DNA of 64,000 nucleotides, taken from assembly GCF_020991275.1 (NCBI RefSeq), contig NZ_JAJLQY010000017.1, positions 1 to 64,000 of the forward strand, in the 5' to 3' direction. Shown piece after piece: positions 37,546 through 46,723 of the stretch. The translations under genes and the position numbers were made by a program. Numbering within the stretch: position 1 is the stretch's first letter; every line of letters begins with the position of its first letter. Below the pieces are notes generated by a model that ran no database searches, was not told where the DNA came from, and saw only the letters and a list, made by a program, of their open reading frames with translations. Source of the DNA: Actinocorallia sp. API 0066 (GTDB lineage Bacteria > Actinomycetota > Actinomycetes > Streptosporangiales > Streptosporangiaceae).

Positions 37546-37914
37546 CCCACCCCCCTCTCCCTCCCCACCCACAGCCCCTCCCCTCTCAACCCCACCCACA
37601 GAACCCCTCCTCCACCCAACGCCCACACCCCAGTCCCTCCCACCCCCACTCACAGACCCCCTCCTCCCACCCCAAGCCCTGCCCCACCCACCCACAACCC
37701 CTCCACCTCCCTGCTCAACCCCACCCGCAAGCCACCCCACCCAACCGCCTCCCGTCCCCCGCCAGGTACCGAGCACAGAACCCAACAACACCCACCCGGT
37801 ACAGAGACAGGACACCCCTGCTCACACCTCAACCACCGGCCCCTGTAACGCCCTCCCGCGACCAGCTTTCGTCCGCGAACGAACCAAGTAGCTGGACGCT
37901 ACCTCTGGCCCCCA
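37546..37914. other. Extremely C-rich stretch upstream of comEC
   Basis: On the plus strand this 369-bp stretch is dominated by CCCACCC-type tracts up to about 37845, a continuation of the bias inside comEC. It holds the unsupported N-terminal extension of comEC (to 37815) and ends in more balanced sequence. No promoter motif stands out. The G-rich minus strand could form quadruplex structures just ahead of comEC. Confidence 0.5.
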
Positions 37915-38999
37915 CCTGCGGTCGTCTGGCCGAGCCTCGGGGACCACCGACTCAGCCGCCAGCACCCCTGATATCCGGCAAGCAGAGCCGAGACCACTCA
38001 CCGACGCCGCATGAACCATCCACGCCGCAACAACGAACCGGCAACCCCGGTTGTCGGTGAGCGAAGTCGGCGACCACTCGCCCGGTCGATCCCACGCGCG
38101 CAACCCGCGACGCGACAACGAACCGCCCTACCGCCGAGCGAAACACCCGGAAGCATCACCCACCACCGAAACCCACGTGCCCCCTACGGACTCCGACTCC
38201 GACTCCGATCACATGCTCCAAGCTCACAGGCCGCCAACTCAGCCACCAGCGACCCCCGGTATCCGGCAAGCGGAGCCGCGACCACTCACCGACGCCGCGT
38301 GAGCAATCCGCGCCGCCACGGCGAACCGCCCTACCGCCGGACAAAGCACCCGGAAGCATCGCACGCCCCCAAACCCCACGCACCCCCTGCGGACTCCGGC
38401 TCCGACAGCGATCGCCTGGCCCAAGCTCACAGGCCGCCGCCTCAGCCACCAGCGACCCTGGCGTCCGGTAAGTAGAGTTCTCGACCGCTCGCCGACGCCG
38501 CATGAGTAATCCGCGACGCCACGGCGAACCGCTCTACCGCCGGGCGAAGCACCGGAGGCATCGCCCGGCGCCGCAACCCGCGTGCCCTCGGCAGACTCCG
38601 GCTCCGACTGCGGCCGTATGGCCCAAGCTCGCGGGCCGCCGACTCAGCCACCAGCGACCCTGGTTGTCGGTGAGCGGAGTCGCGGCGCGGCCACTCGTCC
38701 GGTGGATCCCGCGCGGGCAATCCGCGACGCGACAGTGAACCGCCCGGCCGCCGGGCGAAGTGCCCGGAGCATCGCACGCCGCTGAAACCCGCGTGTCCTC
38801 GGCGGGCTCTGGCTCCGGCTGCGGTCGTGTGGCCCAGGCTCGGGGCCGTCGACTCAGCCACCGGCGGACCTGGTGTCCGGTGAGCGGAGTTCTCGACCGC
38901 TTGTCGACGCCGCGTGAGTAATCCGCGATGTGGCGGCGAACCGCTCTGCGGCCGGGCGAAGCACCGGAAGCGTCGGCCGGCGCTGGAACTTGCGTGCCC
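37915..38999. repeat. Array of about five imperfect 203-bp direct repeats between comEC and comEA
   Basis: A unit of about 203 bp recurs. The marker CTCAGCC begins at 37951, 38238, 38441, 38643 and 38853, and the marker (C/T)GAACCG at 38034, 38119, 38322, 38525, 38736 and 38937, so most steps are 201-211 bp; the first step contains an extra 85-bp partial unit. Copies agree at most positions but none is identical. Two junction variants occur in the order A-B-A-A-B-A: GACGCCGC(A/G)TGAGTAATCCGCG (A) and CCGGT(G/C)GATCCC(G/A)CGCGC (B). The period is not a multiple of three, so the array is not one protein repeat. It overlaps the extended 3' end of comEA. Confidence 0.85.
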
Positions 39000-40867
39000 T
39001 TGGCGGGCGGGTGACGGGGCCGGGTGGGCGGGGGCGTGGTGTGTGCTGGTGGTGTGGGGGGCGGATTGGGCTCGCATGGCTCTCCCTGTGGGGGTTGGGG
39101 CGGAGTTTGTGTTCGGGCTCGTGGGCGGGCGGGGTGTGGGAATCGGGCGGTGGGGGCTGCGGGGTGACGGGTTGGAATGTGTGGGGGCTGGATGGGCTGG
39201 GCTCGTATGGGTTTCCTTGTCTGGCTGAGGTGGGGTGGGTGGGATAAGACGGTGATGTGGGGGGTGAGGTCGGCGTAGCGGCGGGGGCCTATGCCGGTGA
39301 CGTTGCGGAGTTGGTCTGGGGACTGGAAGGGGCCCTGGGTGGTGCGGTGGGCGATGATGCGTTGGGCCAGGACGGGGCCTATGCCGGGGAGTCGTTGGAG
39401 TTCTTCGGCGGTGGCGGTGTTGAGGTTGACGGGGGTGGGGGTGGCTGGGTCGGAGGCGGCTGCCGGGGTGGTTGAGGTGGTGGGGGGTTTGCCTATGGTG
39501 ATCTGTTCGCCGTCGGTGACCTTGCGGGCGAGGTTGAGCGGGCCCACCTGGGCCTTGGGGCGGAGGCCGCCGGCGGCGGAGACCGCCTCGTGGACTCGGG
39601 AGCCGGGAGACAGGGTGACGATGCCTGGGCGGCGGACGTTACCGGCGACGTGGACGATGAGTTCGGCTGTCGGCTGCTGGGCGGGGACAAGATCGGGCGG
39701 CGCGGTGGCGGGGGCCTCCGTGGCGGACTGGACGTAGGAGTCGGACGCGGGCCGGGTGGTCCAGAAGAAGACGCCGGTCGCGATGACCGCCGTCAATGCG
39801 ACGAACGCCAGGGCCCGGACGCCCGTGATACCCGGATCCAGCCGTTCCATCAGCGACGCCACCGCCGAGCGCGACGGGAACCCCAGACGACTCGCACGCT
39901 CCGGAGATCTGCGACGAAGCACCGAACCCCCACCGTCCCCCGACCAGGGCCCCTTCCCCGACTCGGAATCCTCAGCCCACAGCCCTTTCTCCGACTCGGG
40001 CTCTCCTCCCCGCATCCCCATCGCCGACCCGGACGTCACACCGACGCCTCTGGGGGCGTCATAGCTTCCCGGCGCCTCATAACTCCTCGGGCCGGGCGGC
40101 GGAGATCCGGGGCCGCGCGGGACGCCGCTGCCGGAAGGCTCGCGCGCGGAGTGCCACGGGTCAGCCCTGGAGGGCGTTCGTCTGGCCCCTTCACCGTGGG
40201 ATGCCGGAGATACCGGACGGCCGCGCGGGACGACGCGGCCGGACGGCTCGGGCACGGAGTGCCACGGGTCGGCGGTAGCGGGGGCACGCGTGCTCCCCTC
40301 GCTGAGGGATACCGGAGGCACCGGGCGGCCGTGTGGGACGACGCGGCCGGATGACTCGGGGCCGGAGCGCCATGGGTCGGGGTCGGAGTGCCACGGGTCG
40401 GGGGTGTGGGGTGCTCGCATGGTCTCCTCGCTGTGGGATGCCGGAAAGCTGCGCGGTGTCGGGAAAGTGTGGGTGCGCGTGGAGAGAGGGGCACCGGATG
40501 GGGGTGTCGGGGCGGTGCCGGTCAGCCCGTGGGGTGGGGTGCCCGGGAACGTCGCCGTGGGTGGGCGCGCGTGGGTGGGCACGTGCGGGGGTTCCGCACG
40601 GCGGGGGCCCTGGGTGGTGGGGTGGCGGGACCAGGTGCCCGTTGGGGTGCGCGGCGCGGACGGGGGCGGCCAGGGGCTCCGGGTCTGCCAAGGCGGCGCG
40701 GTGGGGTGAAGGGTTGCCGGAGGGGGCCAGGGGGGTGCGGGTGGGGAGTGGTCCCAGCGGAGGCCGGATTTGGGCGCGCGGGGGCGGAAGGGGGTGCGGG
40801 GGGTGGTGGGGGCGGAGCGCAGGTGGGCGCTCGGCGGGAGGGACGAGAGAAGAATGGTGTCGTTCAT
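38534..40867 (-). CDS. comEA: ComEA-like DNA-binding competence protein with abnormal C-terminal run-on
   Basis: Membrane-anchored receptor for incoming DNA. Order: about 340 Pro/Ser/Arg-rich residues including three DPWHS-type repeats, one transmembrane helix (ALAFVALTAVIATGVFFW), an SLBB domain (LIVHVAGNVRRPGIVTLSPGSRV) and a helix-hairpin-helix pair (VNLNTATAEELQRLPGIGPVLAQRII...GIGPRRYADLTPHITV) that ends at residue 540. ComEA proteins stop here. Instead codon 541 is TTA (39245-39247), one substitution from TAA or TGA, and the frame runs on for 237 Pro/Arg/His-rich residues into the 203-bp repeat array. ATG at 40867. Confidence 0.8.
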   Translation of the reverse strand: MNDTILLSSLPPSAHLRSAPTTPRTPFRPRAPKSGLRWDHSPPAPPWPPPATLHPTAPPWQTRSPWPPPSAPRTPTGTWSRHPTTQGPRRAEPPHVPTHARPPTATFPGTPPHGLTGTAPTPPSGAPLSTRTHTFPTPRSFPASHSEETMRAPHTPDPWHSDPDPWRSGPESSGRVVPHGRPVPPVSLSEGSTRAPATADPWHSVPEPSGRVVPRGRPVSPASHGEGARRTPSRADPWHSAREPSGSGVPRGPGSPPPGPRSYEAPGSYDAPRGVGVTSGSAMGMRGGEPESEKGLWAEDSESGKGPWSGDGGGSVLRRRSPERASRLGFPSRSAVASLMERLDPGITGVRALAFVALTAVIATGVFFWTTRPASDSYVQSATEAPATAPPDLVPAQQPTAELIVHVAGNVRRPGIVTLSPGSRVHEAVSAAGGLRPKAQVGPLNLARKVTDGEQITIGKPPTTSTTPAAASDPATPTPVNLNTATAEELQRLPGIGPVLAQRIIAHRTTQGPFQSPDQLRNVTGIGPRRYADLTPHITVLSHPPHLSQTRKPIRAQPIQPPHIPTRHPAAPTARFPHPARPRARTQTPPQPPQGEPCEPNPPPTPPAHTTPPPTRPRHPPAKGTQVPAPADASGASPGRRAVRRHIADYSRGVDKRSRTPLTGHQVRRWLSRRPRAWATRPQPEPEPAEDTRVSAACDAPGTSPGGRAVHCRVADCPRGIHRTSGRAATPLTDNQGRWWLSRRPASLGHTAAVGAGVCRGHAGCGAGRCLRCFARR
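40130..40400 (-). repeat. In-frame DPWHS repeats in the comEA N-terminal region
   Basis: The plus-strand marker GGAGTGCCACGGGTC recurs at about 40148, 40256 and 40385, with a diverged copy near 40367. Spacing is about 109 to 130 bp, corresponding to about 37 residues: DPWHS, then EPSGRVVPRGRPV, then a Ser/Gly/Glu linker. This lies in the predicted cytosolic, disordered part of the protein. Confidence 0.7.
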
Positions 40868-40936
40868 GGGAACGACGTTAAAACGCGGCCGGAAGTCATG
40901 GGCGACCGAACCGGATTCTGTGGATAACCGGTTGCG

Positions 40937-41779
40937 TTAGGGGTGCGGGGCGATCGAGACGCCGAGCATGCCGGGCCCCACGTGCGCGCCGATGACCGGC
41001 CCTACCTCGCGCAGGTGCAGCGTGCGCAGCGACGGGATGCGGCGGCGCAGCCGGTCGGCGAGGTTCTCGGCCCGCGACGACGCGGCGACGTGCTGCACCG
41101 CGACGTCCACCGGCTCCGTCCCGGCCCGCGACACCGCGAGGTCCTCCAGCCGCGACAGCGCCTTCGCCGACGTGCGTACCTTCTCCAGTGGAGCGATCCG
41201 CCCGTCCGCGAGGTTGAGGAGCGGTTTGACCATGAGGGCCGAGCCGAGCAGCGTCGCCGCCGCGCCGATCCGGCCGCCGCGCCGCAGGTGTTCGAGGGTG
41301 TCCACGTAGAACAGCGCGCTGCTGGCCGCCGCCCGGCGTCGCACCACCGCGGCGACCTCGGCGAGGCCGGCACCCGCCTCCGCGGCCTCCGCGCCGGCGA
41401 GCGCGGCGAAGCCGAGCGACATCCCGATGGTGCGGCTGTCGACGACCTCGACGGGCACCGGCGCCTCGGCCGCCGCCATCCGGGCGCACTCCAGCGTGCC
41501 CGACATGTCGCCCGACAGATGCACCGACACGATCGCGTCCGCCCCCGCGCCGGACGCCGCCTTGTAGGCGTGCGCGAACCTGTCCGGCGATGGACGCGAC
41601 GTCGAGACGGGCTGCCAGGAGCGCAGTGCCTCGGCCGCGTCGGCCGAGGTGATGTCCACCCCGTCGTCCCGGACGGTGCCGCCGATGATGATCTGGAGCG
41701 GCACCACGCCGATGCCGTACCGGGCGAGGAGTTCGGGGGGCAGATAAGCGGAGGAATCCGTAACTATCGCAACACCCAT
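40937..41779 (-). CDS. DegV-family fatty-acid-binding protein
   Basis: 280 residues. VAIVTDSSAYLPPEL at the start, TSRPSPDRFAHAYK, VSVHLSGDMSGTLECAR and VVDSRTIGMSLGFAAL are the defining DegV motifs that form the fatty-acid pocket; FakB proteins of this family deliver fatty acids to FakA kinase. No fakA is seen here. It lies upstream of comEA in the same direction, its usual place in actinomycetes. Confidence 0.9.
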   Translation of the reverse strand: MGVAIVTDSSAYLPPELLARYGIGVVPLQIIIGGTVRDDGVDITSADAAEALRSWQPVSTSRPSPDRFAHAYKAASGAGADAIVSVHLSGDMSGTLECARMAAAEAPVPVEVVDSRTIGMSLGFAALAGAEAAEAGAGLAEVAAVVRRRAAASSALFYVDTLEHLRRGGRIGAAATLLGSALMVKPLLNLADGRIAPLEKVRTSAKALSRLEDLAVSRAGTEPVDVAVQHVAASSRAENLADRLRRRIPSLRTLHLREVGPVIGAHVGPGMLGVSIAPHP

Positions 41780-41930
41780 AGGGGCAACCTACCGCGTGAC
41801 CGTTAACCGGTCGTCACATCGGCGTGACCGTGATGCTGCCGGTTCCGGTCTGCCGAAACACGCACGCCACGGGAACTCCGGTGCGGAGCACCCCGTGGGA
41901 ACGCTCCGAAACCGGTCAGAGGCGGACGAA

Positions 41931-43142
41931 TCAGGGTTGGACGGGCACGCCGCCGCGCCACACGCGGTGCGCCCGCAGCCCGTACGCCCAGGCGAACGCG
42001 CCCTCGTGGTCGGCGTCCCACAGGACGATGTCTGCGTACATGCCGCGCGCCAGCGTGCCCCTGTCGTTGACGCGCAGGGCGGCCGCGCCGCCGATGGTGG
42101 CCGCGCGCAGCGCCTCGGTCGCGCTCATCCCGAACATGGCGACGGCGAGGCCGATGACGAGCGGCATCGAGGTGATGCCGCTCTCACCGGGGTTGTGGTC
42201 GGAGCCGAGCGCGACGGTGACGCCGCGGTCGAGCATGGCGCGCACCTGCGGGACGCGGCCGTGCCGCAGCGCGGTGGCCGGGCAGACGGTCGCGGCGACG
42301 CCCGCGTGGGCGAGCGCCTTGATGTCCTCGTCGGTGGCCTCGGTGAGCAGGTCGGCCGAGGCGCAGCCGATCTCCGCGGCGACCTGGGCGGCGCCGCTGC
42401 GCTCGGACATGCACGCGTGCAGGCGCGGCTTCAGCCCCACCTGCTGCGCGGTGTACAGGATGGCGCGCGCCTCGTCCGCGGTGAAGTGGCCTTCGTCGCA
42501 GTAGACGTCGCAACTGTCGGCGCCGGCGGCGTGCGCGTCGATGGTCCACTGGCGGACGGCGTCGACGTAGTCGCGGCGACGGCCGAAGTACTCCGGCGGG
42601 AGCACGTTGGCGGCCAGGAACGTCGCGTGGATGCGCGGCATCGCCGGCTCGTTCTCCAGCGACCGCAGCATCCGGATGTCGGCGAGTTCGCCGTCGCGGG
42701 TGAGGTGGAAGCCGGTCTTGGCCTCGACCGTCGTGGTGCCCGACATCACCCACGCGCGCAGCCGTTCGCGGACGGCCGAGCACAGCGTCCACGGGTCGGT
42801 GCCGCGGGTGACCGTGACGGTCGAGCCGATGCCGCCGCCCGCCGAGGCGATCTCCTGCGGGCTCGCCCCGCTGGTGCGCATCGCCAGTTCCGCCCAGCGG
42901 TTGCCCGCGTAGACGGGGTGGGCGTGCGCGTCGATGAGGCCGGGGGTGACCAGCCCGCCGCCGAGGTTCTCCACGTGGTCGACGTCGACGATGTCGTTGA
43001 TGACGCCGGGGACGCTCGCGGGAAGGTCGGCGGACGGGCCCGCCCACACGATCCTGTCGTTGTGGATGAGGATGGCGGCATTGCTGCAGACATCGGTGCC
43101 CGTCCACAGGCGTCCGATGTTCGTCAGCAGACGAACCGTCAT
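41931..43142 (-). CDS. hutI: Imidazolonepropionase (HutI-like amidohydrolase)
   Basis: 403 residues, metal-dependent amidohydrolase for the third step of histidine degradation (4-imidazolone-5-propanoate to formiminoglutamate). PGLIDAHAHPVYAGNRWAE carries the HxH metal pair and the HutI-specific continuation; VEAKTGFHL, DVYCDEGHFT and LGSDHNPGES supply the remaining ligands. Other hut genes are not nearby, so the pathway is split or the enzyme acts on a related imidazolone. ATG at 43142. Confidence 0.85.
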   Translation of the reverse strand: MTVRLLTNIGRLWTGTDVCSNAAILIHNDRIVWAGPSADLPASVPGVINDIVDVDHVENLGGGLVTPGLIDAHAHPVYAGNRWAELAMRTSGASPQEIASAGGGIGSTVTVTRGTDPWTLCSAVRERLRAWVMSGTTTVEAKTGFHLTRDGELADIRMLRSLENEPAMPRIHATFLAANVLPPEYFGRRRDYVDAVRQWTIDAHAAGADSCDVYCDEGHFTADEARAILYTAQQVGLKPRLHACMSERSGAAQVAAEIGCASADLLTEATDEDIKALAHAGVAATVCPATALRHGRVPQVRAMLDRGVTVALGSDHNPGESGITSMPLVIGLAVAMFGMSATEALRAATIGGAAALRVNDRGTLARGMYADIVLWDADHEGAFAWAYGLRAHRVWRGGVPVQP

Positions 43143-43425
43143 AGTCGTGTCACCGAACCGTCCGCTGGGAGGGGTCGACCGGGAGCGTCAAGAGCCACCT
43201 GCTCTCGCTGATGCCGTCCGGCTGGCTGCCGAAGGGCGGTACTTGGCCGCTGCGTCGACGCGGGCGCCGAGCATCGGGACGACGAGACCGGAGATATCGG
43301 TTTCGTCACGGTAGTGCACGTCTGGCCTGCGAGACAAGCTCTTGACACGACCAACGTGGCACGGTCCGTCCGAGTTCCTCAGCGTAGTGCGCGAGCCCGT
43401 GAAACGTGGGCGAAACGTAGGAGAT
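43143..43425. other. Intergenic region between hutI and hflX
   Basis: 283 bp with lower GC than its neighbours and no convincing gene. Leftward open frames exist but have no recognisable product or ribosome binding site. It should contain the hutI promoter and the hflX 3' end. I see no clear hairpin. Confidence 0.4.
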
Positions 43426-44844
43426 TCACTGACCCGAAGGGGCCACCTCGAAGCGCTCCAGTTCGGCGGCCAGCGGGCGCGGCACCCGGGCGATGATCTC
43501 CGTCCCGTCCTCGCGGTGTTCGATCTTGGTGACCTCGCCCTGCTCGTGGATCCGCGCGACGAGCGCGCCCTGCGCGTACGGAAGGAGCACGTGCAGCTCA
43601 CGGTCGAACTCGGGCAGGTCGGCCTCGATGAGCTCAAGCAGCCGGTCGATCCCCGCGCCGGTGCGCGCGGAGACGGTGACGCTGCGCGGGAACTCGCGCT
43701 GGAGCCGGTTCAGCACCAGCGGGTCGGCGGCGTCGGACTTGTTGATGACGATGAGCTCGGGCACCTTGGCCGCGTCGACCTCCGACAGCACCTCGCGGAC
43801 CGCCTCGATCTGCGCCTCGGGGTCGGCGTCGCTGCCGTCCACGACGTGCAGGATGAGGTCGGCCTGGGCCACCTCCTCCAGGGTGGAGCGGAACGCCTCG
43901 ACGAGCTGGTGCGGCAGGTGCCTGACGAACCCGACGGTGTCGGCGAGCGTGTAGGGGCGCCCGGACGGCGTCACGGCCTTGCGGACGGTCGGGTCGAGCG
44001 TGGCGAACAGCGCGTTCTCCACGAGCACCCCGGCGCCCGTCAGACGGTTCAGGAGCGAGGACTTGCCCGCGTTGGTGTAACCGGCGATGGCCACCGCGGG
44101 CACCTTGCGGGCGCGGCGGACGGCCCTCTTGGTGTCGCGGGTCTTGGACATCTCGGCGATCTGCCTGCGCAGCTTGGCCATCCGGGTGCGGATGCGCCGC
44201 CGGTCCAGCTCGATCTTGGTCTCGCCGGGGCCGCGGCCGCCGATGCCGACGCCGCCCGCGGCGCGGCCGCCGACCTGCCGGGACAGGTTGCCGCCCCAGC
44301 CGCGCAGGCGCGGCATCAGGTACTGCAGCTGCGCGAGCTCGACCTGGGCCTTGCCCTCGCGGGACTTGGCGTGTTGGGCGAAGATGTCGAGGATCAGCGC
44401 GGTGCGGTCGATGACCTTGACCTTGGAGATGTCCTCAAGGGTGCGCAGCTGCGACGGGGTCAGCTCGCCGTCGGCGATGACGGTGTCGGCGCCGGTGGCC
44501 AGGACGACGTCAGCGAGCTCCTCGGCCTTGCCGGACCCGATGTAGGTCGCGGGGTCGGGCTTGAGGCGGCGCTGGATGAGCCCCTCCAGGACCTCCGAGC
44601 CCGCCGTCTCGGCGAGCAGGGCGAGTTCCCGCAGCGAGTTCTCGGCCTGGGTGAGGGTGCCTTCGGTCCACACGCCGACGAGGACGACGCGTTCCAGCCG
44701 GAGCGCGCGGTACTCCACCTCGGTGACGTCGGCGAGTTCCGTGGAGAGGCCGCTCACGCGCCGCAGCGCGTGGCGTTCGGCGAGCTCGTACTCGCCCGTG
44801 GTTTCGGGGCCCTCGTAGGCGCCGAACTCGTTGTTCAGGGTCAT
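43426..44844 (-). CDS. hflX: GTPase HflX
   Basis: 472-residue ribosome-splitting and rescue GTPase induced by heat and antibiotics. N-terminal HflX domain with YIGSGKAEELADVV, glycine-rich linker GRAAGGVGIGGRGPGETKIELDRRRI, then the GTPase domain (GYTNAGKSSLLNRL, DTVGFVRHLPHQLVEAF, NKSDAAD). The ATG at 44844 has CCAGGAGGAAC directly before it, one of the strongest binding sites of the window. In other actinomycetes hflX is next to dapF; here 13 kb lie between. Confidence 0.95.
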   Translation of the reverse strand: MTLNNEFGAYEGPETTGEYELAERHALRRVSGLSTELADVTEVEYRALRLERVVLVGVWTEGTLTQAENSLRELALLAETAGSEVLEGLIQRRLKPDPATYIGSGKAEELADVVLATGADTVIADGELTPSQLRTLEDISKVKVIDRTALILDIFAQHAKSREGKAQVELAQLQYLMPRLRGWGGNLSRQVGGRAAGGVGIGGRGPGETKIELDRRRIRTRMAKLRRQIAEMSKTRDTKRAVRRARKVPAVAIAGYTNAGKSSLLNRLTGAGVLVENALFATLDPTVRKAVTPSGRPYTLADTVGFVRHLPHQLVEAFRSTLEEVAQADLILHVVDGSDADPEAQIEAVREVLSEVDAAKVPELIVINKSDAADPLVLNRLQREFPRSVTVSARTGAGIDRLLELIEADLPEFDRELHVLLPYAQGALVARIHEQGEVTKIEHREDGTEIIARVPRPLAAELERFEVAPSGQ

Positions 44845-45017
44845 GTTCCTCCTGGTTCACTCAACGCCGCCGACCGGCGGGTTCTTCCCCAGCCTGCCAC
44901 GCGGAGGTGACGATCTCACCTCGATTTCCGCGCGCTGACCTCGCCCCCCGCCCCGGGACGCCCCCCGCTTGGACGCGCCGGGCACCGGTCGGCTAGTCTT
45001 TTCATTACTCAGAAGTA

Positions 45018-45038
45018 GGTTTTCGTCTAGTGAAAACC
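45018..45038. promoter_or_regulatory. Dyad in the aceB leader, candidate operator
   Basis: GGTTTTC (45018-45024) and GAAAACC (45032-45038) are exact reverse complements around a 7-nt centre, and TTTTCA slightly upstream pairs with the overlapping TGAAAA. The stretch is AT-rich compared with its surroundings and lies 79 bp before the aceB ATG, so it may bind an IclR- or GntR-like regulator of glyoxylate metabolism. Confidence 0.45.
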
Positions 45039-45116
45039 AGCCCGGACAACTCCAAACCGGGCGGCATCCACCGCACGGATGTGAACGATCCCGAGACACG
45101 ACAGGAAGGTCCCGAG

Positions 45117-46712
45117 ATGGGCGTTGAGGTCACCGGACCAAGGAACGAGCGCTTCGACGAGATCCTCACCCCCGAGGCCCTGCAGTTCGTGGGCGCCCTG
45201 CAGCGCGAGTTCGGCGAGCGCCGCCTGGCGCTGCTCGCCAAGCGCGCCGAGCGGCAGGAGGCACTGAACAACGGCGGCACGCTGGACTTCCTGCCCGAGA
45301 CCGCGGGCGTCCGCGCCGACGACACGTGGCGCGTCTCCGAGCCCGCCCCGGGCCTGGAGGACCGGCGGGTCGAGATCACCGGCCCCACCGACCGGAAGAT
45401 GACGATCAACGCCCTCAACTCGGGCGCCAAGGTGTGGCTCGCGGACTTCGAGGACGCCAACACGCCGCTGTGGAACAACATGATCGAGGGCCAGCTCAGC
45501 CTGCGCGACGCCCTCGACCGCACGATCGACTTCACCGACGAGCGCACCGGCAAGTCCTACGCGCTGCGTCCCGACGAGGAGCTGGCGACGATCGTCGTCC
45601 GCCCGCGCGGCTGGCACATGGAGGAGAAGCACGTCACGGTCGACGGCAAGACCGTGTCGGGCTCGCTCTTCGACTTCGGCCTGTACTTCTTCCACAGCGC
45701 GCGTAGGCAGCTCGCCAAGGGCAAGGGCCCGTACTTCTACCTGCCGAAGATGGAGTCGCACCTGGAGGCCCGCCTCTGGAACGACGTCTTCAACCTCGCC
45801 CAGGACACCCTGGAGATCCCGCGCGGGACGATCCGGGCGACCGTCCTCATCGAGACGATCCCCGCCGCGTTCGAGATGGAGGAGATCCTCTTCGAGCTGC
45901 GCGACCACTCCGCCGGCCTCAACGCCGGCCGCTGGGACTACCTGTTCTCGGTGATCAAGAAGTTCCGCTCGCGCGGCGCCCAGTTCGTCCTGCCGGAGCG
46001 CAACGCGATCACGATGACCGCGCCGTTCATGCGCGCTTACACCGAGCTGCTGGTGCGTACCTGCCACAAGCGCGGCGCCCACGCGATCGGCGGCATGGCC
46101 GCCTTCATCCCGTCCCGCAAGGACGAGGAGGTCAACCGGATCGCGTTCGAGAAGGTCCGCGCCGACAAGACCCGTGAGGCGGGCGACGGCTTCGACGGCT
46201 CGTGGGTGGCGCACCCGGACCTCGTCCCGGTCTGCCGCGAGGTCTTCGACGGCGTCCTGGGCGACAAGCCGAACCAGCGCGACCGGCTCCGCGAGGAGGT
46301 CCGCGTCTCCGCCGCCGACATCCTGTCGGTGGACAAGACCCCGGGTGAGATCACCGAGGCGGGTCTGCGCAACAACATCGACGTGGCGCTGCGCTACCTG
46401 GCGGCGTGGCTGAACGGCTCGGGCGCGGTCGCCATCCACAACCTGATGGAGGACGCGGCCACCGCCGAGATCTCCCGCTCGCAGGTGTGGCAGTGGATCA
46501 ACAACGGCGTCAAGCTGCCCGACGGCACGCTCATCACCAAGGAGCTGGTGAACACGCTCCTGGACGAGGAACTCGCCAAGATCCAGGAAGAGCTGGGCGA
46601 CGCCTACAACTCCGACCGGTACAACGAGGCGGTGGCGCTCTTCAAGGAGGTCACCCTCGCCGACGACTACAGCGAGTTCCTCACCACGCCGGCTTACGTC
46701 CGCTTCCCGTAA
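45117..46712 (+). CDS. aceB: Malate synthase A
   Basis: 531-residue cytosolic enzyme that condenses glyoxylate with acetyl-CoA to malate. Family motifs in order: [66 protein letters not shown] and [16 protein letters not shown], all parts of the active site with the catalytic Asp/Glu/Arg. ATG at 45117 has AGGAAGG upstream and gives the normal length; the frame is open further. It is followed 11 bp later by glcD, forming aceB-glcD-glcE-glcF. Confidence 0.93.
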   Translation: MGVEVTGPRNERFDEILTPEALQFVGALQREFGERRLALLAKRAERQEALNNGGTLDFLPETAGVRADDTWRVSEPAPGLEDRRVEITGPTDRKMTINALNSGAKVWLADFEDANTPLWNNMIEGQLSLRDALDRTIDFTDERTGKSYALRPDEELATIVVRPRGWHMEEKHVTVDGKTVSGSLFDFGLYFFHSARRQLAKGKGPYFYLPKMESHLEARLWNDVFNLAQDTLEIPRGTIRATVLIETIPAAFEMEEILFELRDHSAGLNAGRWDYLFSVIKKFRSRGAQFVLPERNAITMTAPFMRAYTELLVRTCHKRGAHAIGGMAAFIPSRKDEEVNRIAFEKVRADKTREAGDGFDGSWVAHPDLVPVCREVFDGVLGDKPNQRDRLREEVRVSAADILSVDKTPGEITEAGLRNNIDVALRYLAAWLNGSGAVAIHNLMEDAATAEISRSQVWQWINNGVKLPDGTLITKELVNTLLDEELAKIQEELGDAYNSDRYNEAVALFKEVTLADDYSEFLTTPAYVRFP

Positions 46713-46723
46713 GGAGCGCACCG

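Noticed and set aside
37546-37815. N-terminal 90 residues of the longest comEC frame
   Set aside because: Composition is almost only Gly, Val, Trp and Arg, and normal ComEC length is reached from GTG 37545; not excluded experimentally.
38299-38740. Small rightward frames starting (M/V)SNPRRHGEP in each repeat
   Set aside because: They recur only because the DNA repeats; no ribosome binding site, and frames end differently in each copy.
37915-38999. CRISPR-like or protein-coding interpretation of the repeat array
   Set aside because: Units are about 203 bp with no unique spacers and no cas genes, and the period shifts the reading frame at every copy.
43139-43354. Possible small leftward gene upstream of hutI
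   Set aside because: Overlaps the hutI start, has no binding site and no recognisable product.
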